Positions 1 to 7,182 of a stretch of DNA of 23,900 nucleotides are shown here, in pieces. The notes beneath the pieces were generated by a model, which saw only the letters and a list, made by a program, of their open reading frames with translations, had not been told where the DNA came from and made no database searches. The stretch's first letter is position 1. The number at the start of each line of letters is the position of its first letter. The stretch covers positions 1-23,900 of the forward strand of contig JAEZMP010000460.1 in assembly GCA_023442215.1 (NCBI GenBank), given 5' to 3'. The position numbers were made by a program, and so were the translations under genes. Source of the DNA: Pseudomonadota bacterium (GTDB lineage Bacteria; Pseudomonadota; Alphaproteobacteria; Rhizobiales; Segnochrobactraceae).

Positions 1-76
1 GTGCTGGCCTCGTCTTTCATGGAGGAGCGTCTTGTCCGCCGCGGCGGGTGGCGCTCTCGGTGATGTTTGCTCCGGT

Positions 77-116
77 CCGCCTCCCGGCCGGGCGGAAGGC
101 CCGGCCGGGGAGGCGG
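77..116. terminator. Strong GC hairpin, possible terminator
   Basis: A 17-base left arm (77-93) pairs with a right arm at 99-116 around a GGAAG loop; the right arm carries one extra G. It lies beyond the stop of the leftward FAH-family gene. There is no T-run on either strand, so this is an inferred transcription end or stable 3' RNA structure rather than a textbook intrinsic terminator. Positions 1-76 hold nothing I can identify with confidence. Confidence 0.4.
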
Positions 117-134
117 CGTGCCGGCGATATCGAA

Positions 135-157
135 GCCCGGGCCCGTCCCGCCCGGGC
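135..157 (-). terminator. GC hairpin just after the FAH-family gene stop
   Basis: Two GCCCGGGC arms (135-142 and 150-157) flank a 7-base loop, 5 bases beyond the leftward stop codon at 163-165. The position suits the 3' end of the leftward operon. No U-tract follows, so termination by this hairpin alone is uncertain. Together with the hairpin at 77-116 it forms a double stem-loop. Confidence 0.4.
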
Positions 158-162
158 CGGCG

Positions 163-1161
163 TCAGAGAGGCCGCACGGAGACGAAGGTCTCCGCCGGGC
201 CGGCCACCATCCGGTTGCGCAGCGGCTTGCCGAAGGTGGGGGATTCGATCTCGAACACGTCCCCGGCCTGCGTCGGCACGTTGGAGGCGTAGCTCATGGC
301 GTCGGCGCCGAAGAAATAGGCGTGCAGGTCGCCGGGCCGCCGGAACATCGGGTAGCGGAAGTGGTAGTGCTCGAGATTGGCGATCGAGTGCGACATGTGG
401 CTTTCGCCGGACAGGAACTCCTCGTCCCACACCACCGCGCCGTCGCGGTGGATGCGGGTGCGGCCGCGCACTTCCTCCGGCAGGTCGCCGATCAGCAGCT
501 CCGGCCCGATCGAGCAGTCCCGAAGCTTGGAATGGGCGAGATAGAGGTAGTTCTTGCCCTCGGTGACGTGGTCGGAGAAGTCGTTGCCGAGCGCGAAGCC
601 GATCCGGCGGGGCTCGCCGGCCGGGTCGACGATATAGAGGCCGACGATCTCGGCCTCCTCGGCGCCCGCCAGCGCATAGCCCGGCAGTTCCAGCGGCGCG
701 CCGGGCGGCACGACGCAGGTGCCGACGCCCTTGAAGAACCATTCCGGCTGCACGCCGATGCGGCCCTCGCCCGGCTTGCCGCCGGAAAGGCCCATGCGGA
801 AGATCTTCATCGAGTCGGATTCATGGGCATCCGGGCCGTGCACCACCTCGTGCATCCGGTTGCGCGCCGTGGCGCTGCCGGTGTGGGTCAGGCCTGTACC
901 GGTGATGAGGAAGCGCGCCGGTTCCGGATGGTCGAGCGGCGGCAGCACGCGGCCGTCCGCGAGCACCGCCGCATAGTCGACAGCCTCTTCGCGGGGCAGG
1001 GCGGCGACGAGATCGGCGAGCGGCACGCCCTCCTCGATGCTGCGCATCGCGAGGTCGTAGACCGACGCCGCACCCGCGATCGGCAGCAGCGCCTCCCCGT
1101 CGGGGGCGACGAGTGCGACCTTGCGCCGGCCGTCTTCCGTCTTGAATTGCACGAGACGCAT
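163..1161 (-). CDS. GguC/AraD1-type FAH-superfamily protein
   Basis: This 332-residue protein has an FAH-type catalytic core. Likely metal ligands are E169 and E171 in the EEAEIVG stretch and D194 in GNDFSDH, followed by a conserved SKLRDCSIGP segment (about 211-220). FAH-superfamily members in non-phosphorylative pentose pathways dehydrate 2-keto-3-deoxy-pentonates (as XylX does) or hydrolyse 2,4-diketo-3-deoxy acids; which reaction applies here cannot be told from sequence. It is the last gene of a leftward operon with a sugar dehydrogenase (23-base gap) and an aldonate dehydratase, so a 2-keto-3-deoxy sugar acid is the expected substrate. The start at 1161 is chosen for the GGAG ribosome site upstream; an open frame extends 61 codons further but overlaps the upstream gene. 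Family confidence is high, reaction uncertain. Confidence 0.85.
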   Translation of the reverse strand: MRLVQFKTEDGRRKVALVAPDGEALLPIAGAASVYDLAMRSIEEGVPLADLVAALPREEAVDYAAVLADGRVLPPLDHPEPARFLITGTGLTHTGSATARNRMHEVVHGPDAHESDSMKIFRMGLSGGKPGEGRIGVQPEWFFKGVGTCVVPPGAPLELPGYALAGAEEAEIVGLYIVDPAGEPRRIGFALGNDFSDHVTEGKNYLYLAHSKLRDCSIGPELLIGDLPEEVRGRTRIHRDGAVVWDEEFLSGESHMSHSIANLEHYHFRYPMFRRPGDLHAYFFGADAMSYASNVPTQAGDVFEIESPTFGKPLRNRMVAGPAETFVSVRPL

Positions 1162-1184
1162 GCTTGAGGCTCCTTCAGGCGGTC

Positions 1185-1961
1185 TCAGACCCAACCGCCG
1201 TCGACGATGAAATGCTGGGAGGTGCACATCCGGCTGTCGTCGGAGGCGAGGAACAGCGCCATGCGGGCGATGTCCGAGGGATAGAGCCGGTCCGGCAGGC
1301 ACTGCCGCTCCGCGATCTGGCGCTCGCCGTCGGGCGTCAACCACAGCCGCACCTGCCGCTCGGTCATCACCCAGCCGGGGATCATGCAGTTGACGCGGAT
1401 GCGCTCGGGACCGAGCTCGCGGGCGAGCGCGCGGGTCATGCCGGTGATCGCGGCCTTGGCCGTGACGTAGGCCGGGCAGTCGGGATCGCCGACCATCCAG
1501 GTGATCGAGCCGAAATTGACGATCGAGCCGCCGCCGGCATCGCGCATGTACGGCCGCACGGCCTGGGCGGCGAAGAACTGGTGGCGCACGTTGACCGCCA
1601 TGCGGTCGTCCCAGTAGGCGGGCGTCACGTCCTCGGTGCGATGGCGGTCGTCGTTGCCGGCATTGTTGAGAAGCACCCGGATCGGGCCGTGCCGCTCCGC
1701 CGTCGTCGCGATCGCGGCGCGCAGCGCTTCGATGTCGCGCAGGTCGCAGCGGATGAAGTCCGGCCGGCGATGGCCGGCAGCAGCCACCGCCTCGACGACC
1801 GCGAGGGAGGCCTCCTCCGCCACGTCGACGAACGTCACCGCCGCGCCCTGGGCGCTGAAGTGTTCGACGAGGCCGGCGCCGATGCCGCTGCCGCCGCCGG
1901 TGACGAACACCACGCGGTCCTTCAGCGTCGGATAGATGGCGTTCGGGAAATCGGTGTCCAT
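1185..1961 (-). CDS. SDR sugar 1-dehydrogenase (XylB-like)
   Basis: This 258-residue classical short-chain dehydrogenase has the cofactor motif TGGGSGIG (21-28), NNAG (99-102), and catalytic S152, Y165 and K169. From memory, its N-terminal AIYPTLKDR..FVTGGGSGIG, the NNAGNDDRH segment and the end ..ASDDSRMCTSQHFIVDGGW closely parallel Caulobacter D-xylose 1-dehydrogenase XylB. The likely reaction is NAD(P)-dependent oxidation of an aldose at C1 to the aldonolactone in the cytoplasm. D-xylose, L-arabinose, D-fucose and D-galactose are all possible substrates. It lies between the FAH-family gene and the aldonate dehydratase gene (30-base gap) in one leftward operon. A GAGGA ribosome site precedes the ATG. 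The next pathway step, a lactonase, is not encoded in the window. Confidence 0.85.
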   Translation of the reverse strand: MDTDFPNAIYPTLKDRVVFVTGGGSGIGAGLVEHFSAQGAAVTFVDVAEEASLAVVEAVAAAGHRRPDFIRCDLRDIEALRAAIATTAERHGPIRVLLNNAGNDDRHRTEDVTPAYWDDRMAVNVRHQFFAAQAVRPYMRDAGGGSIVNFGSITWMVGDPDCPAYVTAKAAITGMTRALARELGPERIRVNCMIPGWVMTERQVRLWLTPDGERQIAERQCLPDRLYPSDIARMALFLASDDSRMCTSQHFIVDGGWV

Positions 1962-1991
1962 GGATCGGTCCTCGTCCGCGCTGCCGCCGGT

Positions 1992-3722
1992 TCAGTGTGA
2001 GTGACGGGGAATGCCGGCTTCGCGCTTGCCGGTGAGGAAGTCGAAGTCGCAGCCTTCGTCGGCCTGCAGCACGTGCTCGACATAGAGCTTCTGGTAGCCG
2101 TTGATGTCGGCGTGCTCCGGCGGCTGCCAGGCCGCGCGGCGGGCCGCGAGTTCGGCCTCGTCGACCTCGAGATGCAGCCGGCGGCCGGCGACGTCGAGCT
2201 CGATCATGTCGCCGTCGCGCACCAGCGCCAGCGGGCCGCCGGCGGCGGCCTCCGGCGCGGTGTGCAGCACCACGGTGCCGTAGGCGGTGCCGCTCATCCG
2301 CGCGTCGGAGATGCGCACCATGTCGGTGACGCCGCGCTTCAGGAGCTTGGCCGGCAACGGCATGTTGCCGACCTCCGCCATGCCCGGATAGCCCTTCGGG
2401 CCGCAGTTCTTCAGCACCATCACGCTGTTCTCGTCGATCTCCAGATCGGGATCGTCGATGCGGGCATAATAGTGCTCGATGGTCTCGAACACGACCGCCG
2501 GGCCGCGGTGCTGCATCAGCGCCGGGGTCGCGGCCGACGGCTTGATCACCGCGCCGCCGGGGGCGAGGTTGCCGCGCAGCACCGCGATGCCGCCTTCCGG
2601 CGTCAGCGCATCCTCGAAGCCGCGGATCACCTCGCCATTGTAGTTCGGCGCATCCGCCACGATCTCGCCGATGGTGGGGCCGGCCACGCTCGCGGCATCG
2701 GTATGGAGCAGGCCGGCTTCTGCGAGCACCCGCATCACGGCCCTGAGGCCGCCGGCATAATAGAAGTCCTCCATCAGGAAGCGGCCGGACGGCATCAGGT
2801 CGACGATGGTCGGCACGCTGCGGCCGAGGCGATCCCAGTCGTCGAGGGAAAGGTCGATGCCGAGCCGGCGCGCGACCGCGATCAGGTGGATCACCGCGTT
2901 GGTGGAGCCGCCGATGGCGCCGTTGACGCGGATGGCGTTCTCGAACGCCTCGCGCGTCAGGATCTTCGACATGCGGATGTCGTCCCGCACCATGCCGACG
3001 ATCCGGCGTCCAGCCTCCTGGGCGAGGATCTGCCGGCGGGAATCGACGGCGGGAATGGCGGCGTTGTCAGGCATGGCGATGCCGAGCGCCTCGGCCATGC
3101 TCGCCATCGTGGACGCCGTGCCCATGGTCATGCAGCTGCCGGCGGACCGGCTCTGGCCCTGCTCGGCGGCGAGGAAGTCGTCGACCGACATGCGGCCGGC
3201 CTTCACGTCCTCGTAGAACTTCCAGACGTGGGTGCCCGACCCGATCGGCTTGCCGCGGAAATTGCCGTTCAGCATCGGTCCGCCGGAGACGACGATCGCC
3301 GGCAGGTCGCAGCTCGCCGCGCCCATCATCAGGGCGGGGGTGGTCTTGTCGCACCCGACCATCAGGATCACGCCGTCGACCGGGTTGGACCGGATCGATT
3401 CCTCGACGTCCATGGCGGCGAGGTTACGGAACAGCATGGCGGTCGGGCGCATGTTGGATTCGCCGAGCGACATCACCGGGAACTCGAGCGGCAGGCCGCC
3501 GGCCTCGTAGACGCCGCGCTTCACCCGCTCCGCCAGCTCGCGCAGGTGCGCGTTGCAGGGCGTCAGCTCCGACCAGGTGTTGCAGATGCCGATCACCGGG
3601 CGGCCGTCGAACACGTCGGGCGGCAGACCCTCGTTCTTCATCCAGCTGCGGTGCATGAAGGCATTCTTGCCCGCTCCGCCGAACCAGGCGCTGGACCGCA
3701 GTTTCCGGGGTTCGTCCGACAT
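1992..3722 (-). CDS. IlvD/Edd-family aldonate dehydratase
   Basis: This 576-residue protein has the full length of the pentonate dehydratase group of the IlvD/Edd family. Predicted [2Fe-2S] ligands are C56 (TPCNAHLRE), C124 (VGCDKTTP) and C197 (AGSCMTMGTAST). The probable carbamylated Lys/Mg site is DK at 125-126, and the catalytic serine is S477 in DARMSGTAYG. The sequence reads very like Rhizobium leguminosarum L-arabinonate dehydratase, so it should convert an aldonate (L-arabinonate, D-xylonate, D-fuconate or D-galactonate) to the 2-keto-3-deoxy acid. True dihydroxy-acid dehydratase of branched-chain amino acid synthesis is less likely because of the neighbours: sugar dehydrogenase, FAH-family enzyme, aldose epimerase and IclR. 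It is first in the leftward operon, with TGAGG upstream of the ATG. Confidence 0.9.
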   Translation of the reverse strand: MSDEPRKLRSSAWFGGAGKNAFMHRSWMKNEGLPPDVFDGRPVIGICNTWSELTPCNAHLRELAERVKRGVYEAGGLPLEFPVMSLGESNMRPTAMLFRNLAAMDVEESIRSNPVDGVILMVGCDKTTPALMMGAASCDLPAIVVSGGPMLNGNFRGKPIGSGTHVWKFYEDVKAGRMSVDDFLAAEQGQSRSAGSCMTMGTASTMASMAEALGIAMPDNAAIPAVDSRRQILAQEAGRRIVGMVRDDIRMSKILTREAFENAIRVNGAIGGSTNAVIHLIAVARRLGIDLSLDDWDRLGRSVPTIVDLMPSGRFLMEDFYYAGGLRAVMRVLAEAGLLHTDAASVAGPTIGEIVADAPNYNGEVIRGFEDALTPEGGIAVLRGNLAPGGAVIKPSAATPALMQHRGPAVVFETIEHYYARIDDPDLEIDENSVMVLKNCGPKGYPGMAEVGNMPLPAKLLKRGVTDMVRISDARMSGTAYGTVVLHTAPEAAAGGPLALVRDGDMIELDVAGRRLHLEVDEAELAARRAAWQPPEHADINGYQKLYVEHVLQADEGCDFDFLTGKREAGIPRHSH

Positions 3723-4029
3723 GGTCGCCTCAGGTCAGTGTTTTGCTATACAAAACTGTGTTCTGTTATGCTGAGAGAGTAGCGACGATCCGCTCCGGAA
3801 GTCAACATGCCCGCCGGGCGCCCGCGCCGCCGGATCCGCCCCCCTGAAAATGCCGGAAAATCCCCGCTCCGCCTGGGTTCAGGGCACAGGCAGGGGAGGA
3901 GCTGACCTAGAGCCGGCATTGGAAAAAAGTTCTGTATTAAGAAATGCTATTCTGTAATGCTTTACGGCAATCGCGCCGATCGGTGACACCGGGAGGGGCG
4001 GGGTCTGCCGCGTGGAGGGACGGGAACGG
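3723..4029. promoter_or_regulatory. Divergent promoter region, aldonate operon / IclR
   Basis: This 307-base gap separates the leftward dehydratase operon from the rightward IclR gene. Both ends are AT-rich against a GC-rich background. On the minus strand TTGACT (3805-3800) with TACTCT 18 bases further on is a weak candidate promoter for the operon. The motif TTCTGTWATGC occurs at 3761-3771 and 3950-3960, with a related TTCTGTATTAA at 3930-3940, exactly 20 bp from the 3950 copy. The layout fits a divergently autoregulated IclR system; operator assignment is inference. Confidence 0.5.
3740..3756. promoter_or_regulatory. Palindromic operator candidate (IclR)
   Basis: This is a perfect inverted repeat GTTTTG-N5-CAAAAC, 17 bp long, 18 bp upstream of the dehydratase start codon. 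Its minus-strand reading TTTTGTATAGC resembles the TTCTGTATTAA and TTCTGTWATGC motifs nearer the iclR-type gene. The size and position fit an IclR dimer site; no binding data are available. Confidence 0.45.
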
Positions 4030-4854
4030 ATGACGGACGAACGCTACAGGGTGCAGAGCCTCGGCCGCGCGTTCGACCTGATCGACCGGATCGCGGAGGC
4101 CGGGCCGGACGGCGCCCGGCTCACCGATCTCGCCCGAGACATCGGCCTGTCCAAGCCTGCCGCGTACGCCATCCTCGCGACGCTGCGGGCGCGCGGGCTG
4201 GTGGTCGATTTCGGCGAGGGCATGACGCGGCGCTACCGGCTCGGGCTGTCGTTCGTCCGCCTCGGCGACCGCGCGGTCGCCAATACCGGCCTCGGCGACG
4301 TGGCGATGCCGGTGCTGCGCGAACTCACCCAGGAAGTCGGCCTCACCTCGCGGGTCGCCATGCTCGACGACGGCTTCGCCGTGGTGATCGGCCGCGTCGA
4401 CGGCCCCGGCGCCATCCGCTTCGCCGCCGCGCTCGGCCGCCGCGAGGCGCCGCACTGCTCGGGCGTCGGCAAGCTGCTGCTCGCCGCGATGCCCCGGCCG
4501 GAAGCCCTCGCCATCCTCGACCGCGTCGGCCACGAGCGCCGCACCCCCACCACCCTCGACACCCTCGAAGCGCTCGCCGCCGATTTCGACCGCATCGCCG
4601 AACGGCACTACGCGGTCGACGACGAGGAAGACGTCGAGGGCATCATCTGCGTGGCGGCCGGGGTGTTCGGCCACGGCGGGAAGGCGGTCGGGGCGATCAG
4701 CGTCACCACCCTCAAGCAGTTCCTTCCGAGCGAATCTGTACCATCTGTGGTTGAACCGCTGCTGCGCCATGCCGACCGGATCTCGGAGGCCCTCGGCGGC
4801 CCGCCCGCGGCGCGGGCATGGGCAGCCATCAAGCGTGCAGGAAGCGGCGAATGA
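4030..4854 (+). CDS. IclR-family transcriptional regulator
   Basis: This 274-residue regulator has an N-terminal winged helix-turn-helix (about 6-70, containing LTDLARDIGLSKPAAYAILATL) and a C-terminal IclR effector-binding domain (about 75-250, with CSGVGKLLLAAMP and the DDEEDVEGIICVAAGVF stretch). IclR proteins bind small organic acids or sugars and usually control the adjacent catabolic genes. Here it is divergent from the aldonate dehydratase operon, so a 2-keto-3-deoxy acid or aldonate inducer is plausible. The ATG at 4030 is chosen because GGAGGG (4014-4019) precedes it at 10 bases; an in-frame GTG at 4012 would put that ribosome site inside the gene. The stop overlaps the next gene's start in ATGA. 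Confidence 0.9.
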   Translation: MTDERYRVQSLGRAFDLIDRIAEAGPDGARLTDLARDIGLSKPAAYAILATLRARGLVVDFGEGMTRRYRLGLSFVRLGDRAVANTGLGDVAMPVLRELTQEVGLTSRVAMLDDGFAVVIGRVDGPGAIRFAAALGRREAPHCSGVGKLLLAAMPRPEALAILDRVGHERRTPTTLDTLEALAADFDRIAERHYAVDDEEDVEGIICVAAGVFGHGGKAVGAISVTTLKQFLPSESVPSVVEPLLRHADRISEALGGPPAARAWAAIKRAGSGE

Positions 4855-5816
4855 GCGCTCACGATGCCCGGCAAAGCGATCATCAGCGCGCCATCGATGC
4901 GACAGGCGAGCACTCGGACGTCGATGGCGGAACGATCGCGCTCGCGGCCGGTCCGTGGCGCCTCGAACTCCTGCCGCGCCTCGGCGGCCGCATCGCGTCG
5001 CTGCGCTGGCGTCATCCGGAAGGCGGCTGGCTCGACCTGCTGGCGCCGATGAAGGGCCGCGACGACCACGGCGAGGACGCCGGCTGCTTCCCGCTGACAC
5101 CGTTCTCCAACCGGCTGCGCCACGGCCGCTTCACCTTCGCGGGCCGCTCCGTCTCCATGCCGCTCAACACGCCCGGCCCCCACGTCGAACACGGCCACGG
5201 CTGGCAACGGCCCTGGCGCGTCGCCGCAATCGGGCCGGACACCGCCCGGCTCGCCTACGACCACACGCCGGACGCATGGCCCTATCCCTATGTCGCAACA
5301 CAGGAATTTTCGCTACGCCCCGACCGTCTCGACGTCAGCCTGACGATCCTGAACCACGGCCCGGACCCGATGCCCATCGGCTTCGGCCTGCATCCCTATT
5401 TCCCGGCGACACCCCTCGCGACCCTGGAAGCCGCACCCTCTTGGGGCTGGGAGGTAGACGCGGAAGTGATGCCCGTCCGCCGCGTCGCCACCGCCGACCT
5501 CTGGGGGCCGTCGCCGCGCATGGCAGTCGCCTCGCGCTCTCTCGACAACGCCTTCGGCGGCTGGAATGGCATCGCCGAGATCCGCTGGCCGGAACGCGCC
5601 GCCGGGCTGCGCATGACGGCGGACGCGCCGCTCCGCCACCTCGTGGTCTACACCCCGCCGGGCGCCGACCATTTCTGCGCCGAGCCGGTCAGCAACTGCA
5701 CGGACGCCTTCAACCTGGCTCTCGGCCCGGAGGAGACCGGCCTCATCGTGCTCGCGCCGTCGACTCAGTGCTCGGCCACCGTCTCGTTCTCACCCTTTGT
5801 ACTGTCAGGTTCATAG
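4851..5816 (+). CDS. Aldose 1-epimerase (mutarotase family)
   Basis: This 321-residue protein of the GalM-like fold interconverts alpha and beta anomers of aldoses. Recognisable features are LTPFSNRLR (N87/R88, substrate binding), HVEHGHGW (111-118, His), GFGLHPYF with the probable general acid H181, and a C-terminal CAEP with the probable general base E278. It starts at an ATG overlapping the IclR stop as ATGA, which implies translational coupling. This links it to the divergent aldose dehydrogenase/dehydratase operon, where it would supply the anomer used by the dehydrogenase. Its TAG stop codon (5814-5816) is also the first three bases of the repeat element that follows, so the present C-terminus may have been set by insertion of that element. 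Confidence 0.9.
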   Translation: MSAHDARQSDHQRAIDATGEHSDVDGGTIALAAGPWRLELLPRLGGRIASLRWRHPEGGWLDLLAPMKGRDDHGEDAGCFPLTPFSNRLRHGRFTFAGRSVSMPLNTPGPHVEHGHGWQRPWRVAAIGPDTARLAYDHTPDAWPYPYVATQEFSLRPDRLDVSLTILNHGPDPMPIGFGLHPYFPATPLATLEAAPSWGWEVDAEVMPVRRVATADLWGPSPRMAVASRSLDNAFGGWNGIAEIRWPERAAGLRMTADAPLRHLVVYTPPGADHFCAEPVSNCTDAFNLALGPEETGLIVLAPSTQCSATVSFSPFVLSGS

Positions 5817-5929
5817 AGCATATCCCGTTCAGATCGAAGCGATCTGAATGATAAGGATATGCTCAAGGTCTTGAATCTGGAGCGATTTCTTTTCGATCGG
5901 ATGGTTCCATCCGATCGAAAAGCGCTCTA
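5814..5929. repeat. Palindromic intergenic repeat element, copy 1
   Basis: This 116-bp element is bounded by a terminal inverted repeat, TAGAGC (5814-5819) and GCTCTA (5924-5929). It folds into two hairpins. The first has outer arms GAGCATATCC (5816-5825) and GGATATGCTC (5855-5864) and inner arms TTCAGATCG (5828-5836) and CGATCTGAA (5840-5848). The second has perfect 15-bp arms (5890-5904 and 5907-5921) around a TT loop, with GAGCG/CGCTC outside. It resembles the short mosaic/palindromic repeats common between genes in Rhizobiales (RIME or Bru-RS type); the exact family is not assigned. A diverged copy lies at 16825-16930. It may also stop transcription leaving the epimerase gene. Confidence 0.8.
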
Positions 5930-6023
5930 GCGGCCCAATTGGCCGGGAAATGCACCTCGGGATGGATTCCCGGCAGATATGGCGCCATTATAGGTTTCGG
6001 TTACACAATCTTGGGGTGTCGAT

Positions 6024-7034
6024 GTGCCCGAGTCTGGCTTGACGTTACCTGCGCTTGCATTCGGTGAGAAATCAAAGGTCGTCACAAGTTCGCTCACGAG
6101 CATGCAGGAACAGGTCGCGCGCTCGATGGGCTGGAATGCCGAATACGATGCCATTGGCGACAAATCAGCGTTCTCGACGCAGCAATCTTCGGCACTGGTG
6201 CGTGGAATGAGGCTGACGACCATTTCGCACACGCCCGTGCGGACGCGTGTCGCGGCTTCCGGTCTGTCATTCTACATGCCTTTCGGCGGCGGCCCCATCC
6301 AGTCCACCGTGAACGGCAAGGATGTTCTTTGCGAGGTCTCCAAGCAAGCCCTGTTCGCGCCGGAGGGCGAGCGCATCGGCGTCGGTCAGTATCGCTCGAC
6401 GCTCATGGTGAGCCTGGAGGCGGAGCGTCTTCGCCACGTCGCCCGTTCCATGACCGGCCGCGGCGACGTGCAACTCGATCTCGGGGCACCAACCGTGCTG
6501 TCGCTGAAGGCTGGCGGAATCGATGTCGACCAGATCATACGCGCAGCCTGCCGGGCGCTGGACGCCTGCGGGGAAAATCCGGCGGCGGCCGAGGCCCTCG
6601 CCATTGACGACGTGTTCTATCGCGCGATCTGTACCTTGCTCATCCCCGACAGTCTCGCCGCCCCGGCCGGCCGCGGCAGCCCGGACGGCGCAGGCAACGA
6701 CAGGCAACTCGAAAAGGTCTGCCAATATATCGAGGCCAACCTGACCAGCCGGATCAGCATGACGGATCTGGAAAGCATCAGCGGTCTCTCGGCACGAAGC
6801 CTGCAATATGCGTTCCGGCGACGGTTTGACTGTTCCCCCGTAACCTGGATCCGCAACGCGCGCCTCGACGCGATCCGGAAGCGGCTGACGGAGGCTTCGG
6901 ATCAGGAGAGCATCACGGGCACCGCGGTCGCGTTCTCGTTCTCCAATCCCGGCCATTTCTCGAAACATTACTTCGAGCGTTATGGCGAGTATCCATCGCA
7001 GACGCTGGCCTCACGCCGTTCGCGGAAACGGTAG
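6024..7034 (+). CDS. AraC-family transcriptional regulator
   Basis: This 336-residue protein carries a C-terminal AraC/XylS DNA-binding domain at about 229-330. It contains both helix-turn-helix motifs, the second including ITGTAVAFSFSNPGHFSKHYFERYGEYPSQTL. The N-terminal 200 residues form a divergent sensor region similar in layout to AraC-binding-like domains that read aromatic or hydroxylated small molecules; the ligand is unknown. The GTG at 6024 is weakly supported (TTGGGGTG upstream); an ATG at 6102 would give 310 residues. It sits alone between the repeat element and a cyclic-di-GMP gene on the same strand. It could control that gene or act elsewhere; I see no clear binding site. Confidence 0.85.
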   Translation: MPESGLTLPALAFGEKSKVVTSSLTSMQEQVARSMGWNAEYDAIGDKSAFSTQQSSALVRGMRLTTISHTPVRTRVAASGLSFYMPFGGGPIQSTVNGKDVLCEVSKQALFAPEGERIGVGQYRSTLMVSLEAERLRHVARSMTGRGDVQLDLGAPTVLSLKAGGIDVDQIIRAACRALDACGENPAAAEALAIDDVFYRAICTLLIPDSLAAPAGRGSPDGAGNDRQLEKVCQYIEANLTSRISMTDLESISGLSARSLQYAFRRRFDCSPVTWIRNARLDAIRKRLTEASDQESITGTAVAFSFSNPGHFSKHYFERYGEYPSQTLASRRSRKR

Positions 7035-7166
7035 GCGATCCGGCTTTTCTTCCACTCGACAGCGACAGGCAGTCTGCCAAAAAAGTGAAGAAACGAAGGG
7101 AACGTTCCAAGCCCAACGGCGTTTACGACCGTTATGGCCAAAACTGAGCCATCAGAAATCTGTTCT

Positions 7167-7172
7167 GAGGAG
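7167..7172 (+). promoter_or_regulatory. Ribosome binding site deciding a TTG start
   Basis: GAGGAG lies 10 bases before TTG at 7183. No in-frame ATG near the start of the conserved GAF domain has a comparable site. The furthest upstream ATG (6982) would overlap the AraC gene by 53 bases and add residues unlike any domain. The stretch 7035-7166 shows no gene and probably holds the promoter. Confidence 0.6.
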
Positions 7173-7182
7173 CCAACTCAAA

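Noticed and set aside
1..63. Possible C-terminal 20 codons of a rightward gene ending in TGA at 61-63
   Set aside because: The frame is open from the window edge, but only 20 codons are visible and no family is recognisable.
2001..3782. 593-codon open frame antisense to the aldonate dehydratase
   Set aside because: Composition is Arg/His/Ala-rich with no domain. It is the usual shadow of a GC-rich gene on the opposite strand, whose product is clearly recognised.
3937..5264. Long minus-strand frames opposite IclR and the epimerase
   Set aside because: They overlap two well-supported genes and show no domain.
5814..5929. Insertion sequence or CRISPR interpretation of the hairpin element
   Set aside because: It has no transposase and no regularly spaced direct repeats. 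Two palindromes inside short terminal inverted repeats fit a small intergenic repeat.
5930..6023. Possible small gene or operator around the CCAATTGG palindrome
   Set aside because: No ribosome site or meaningful frame, and a single 8-bp palindrome is weak evidence.
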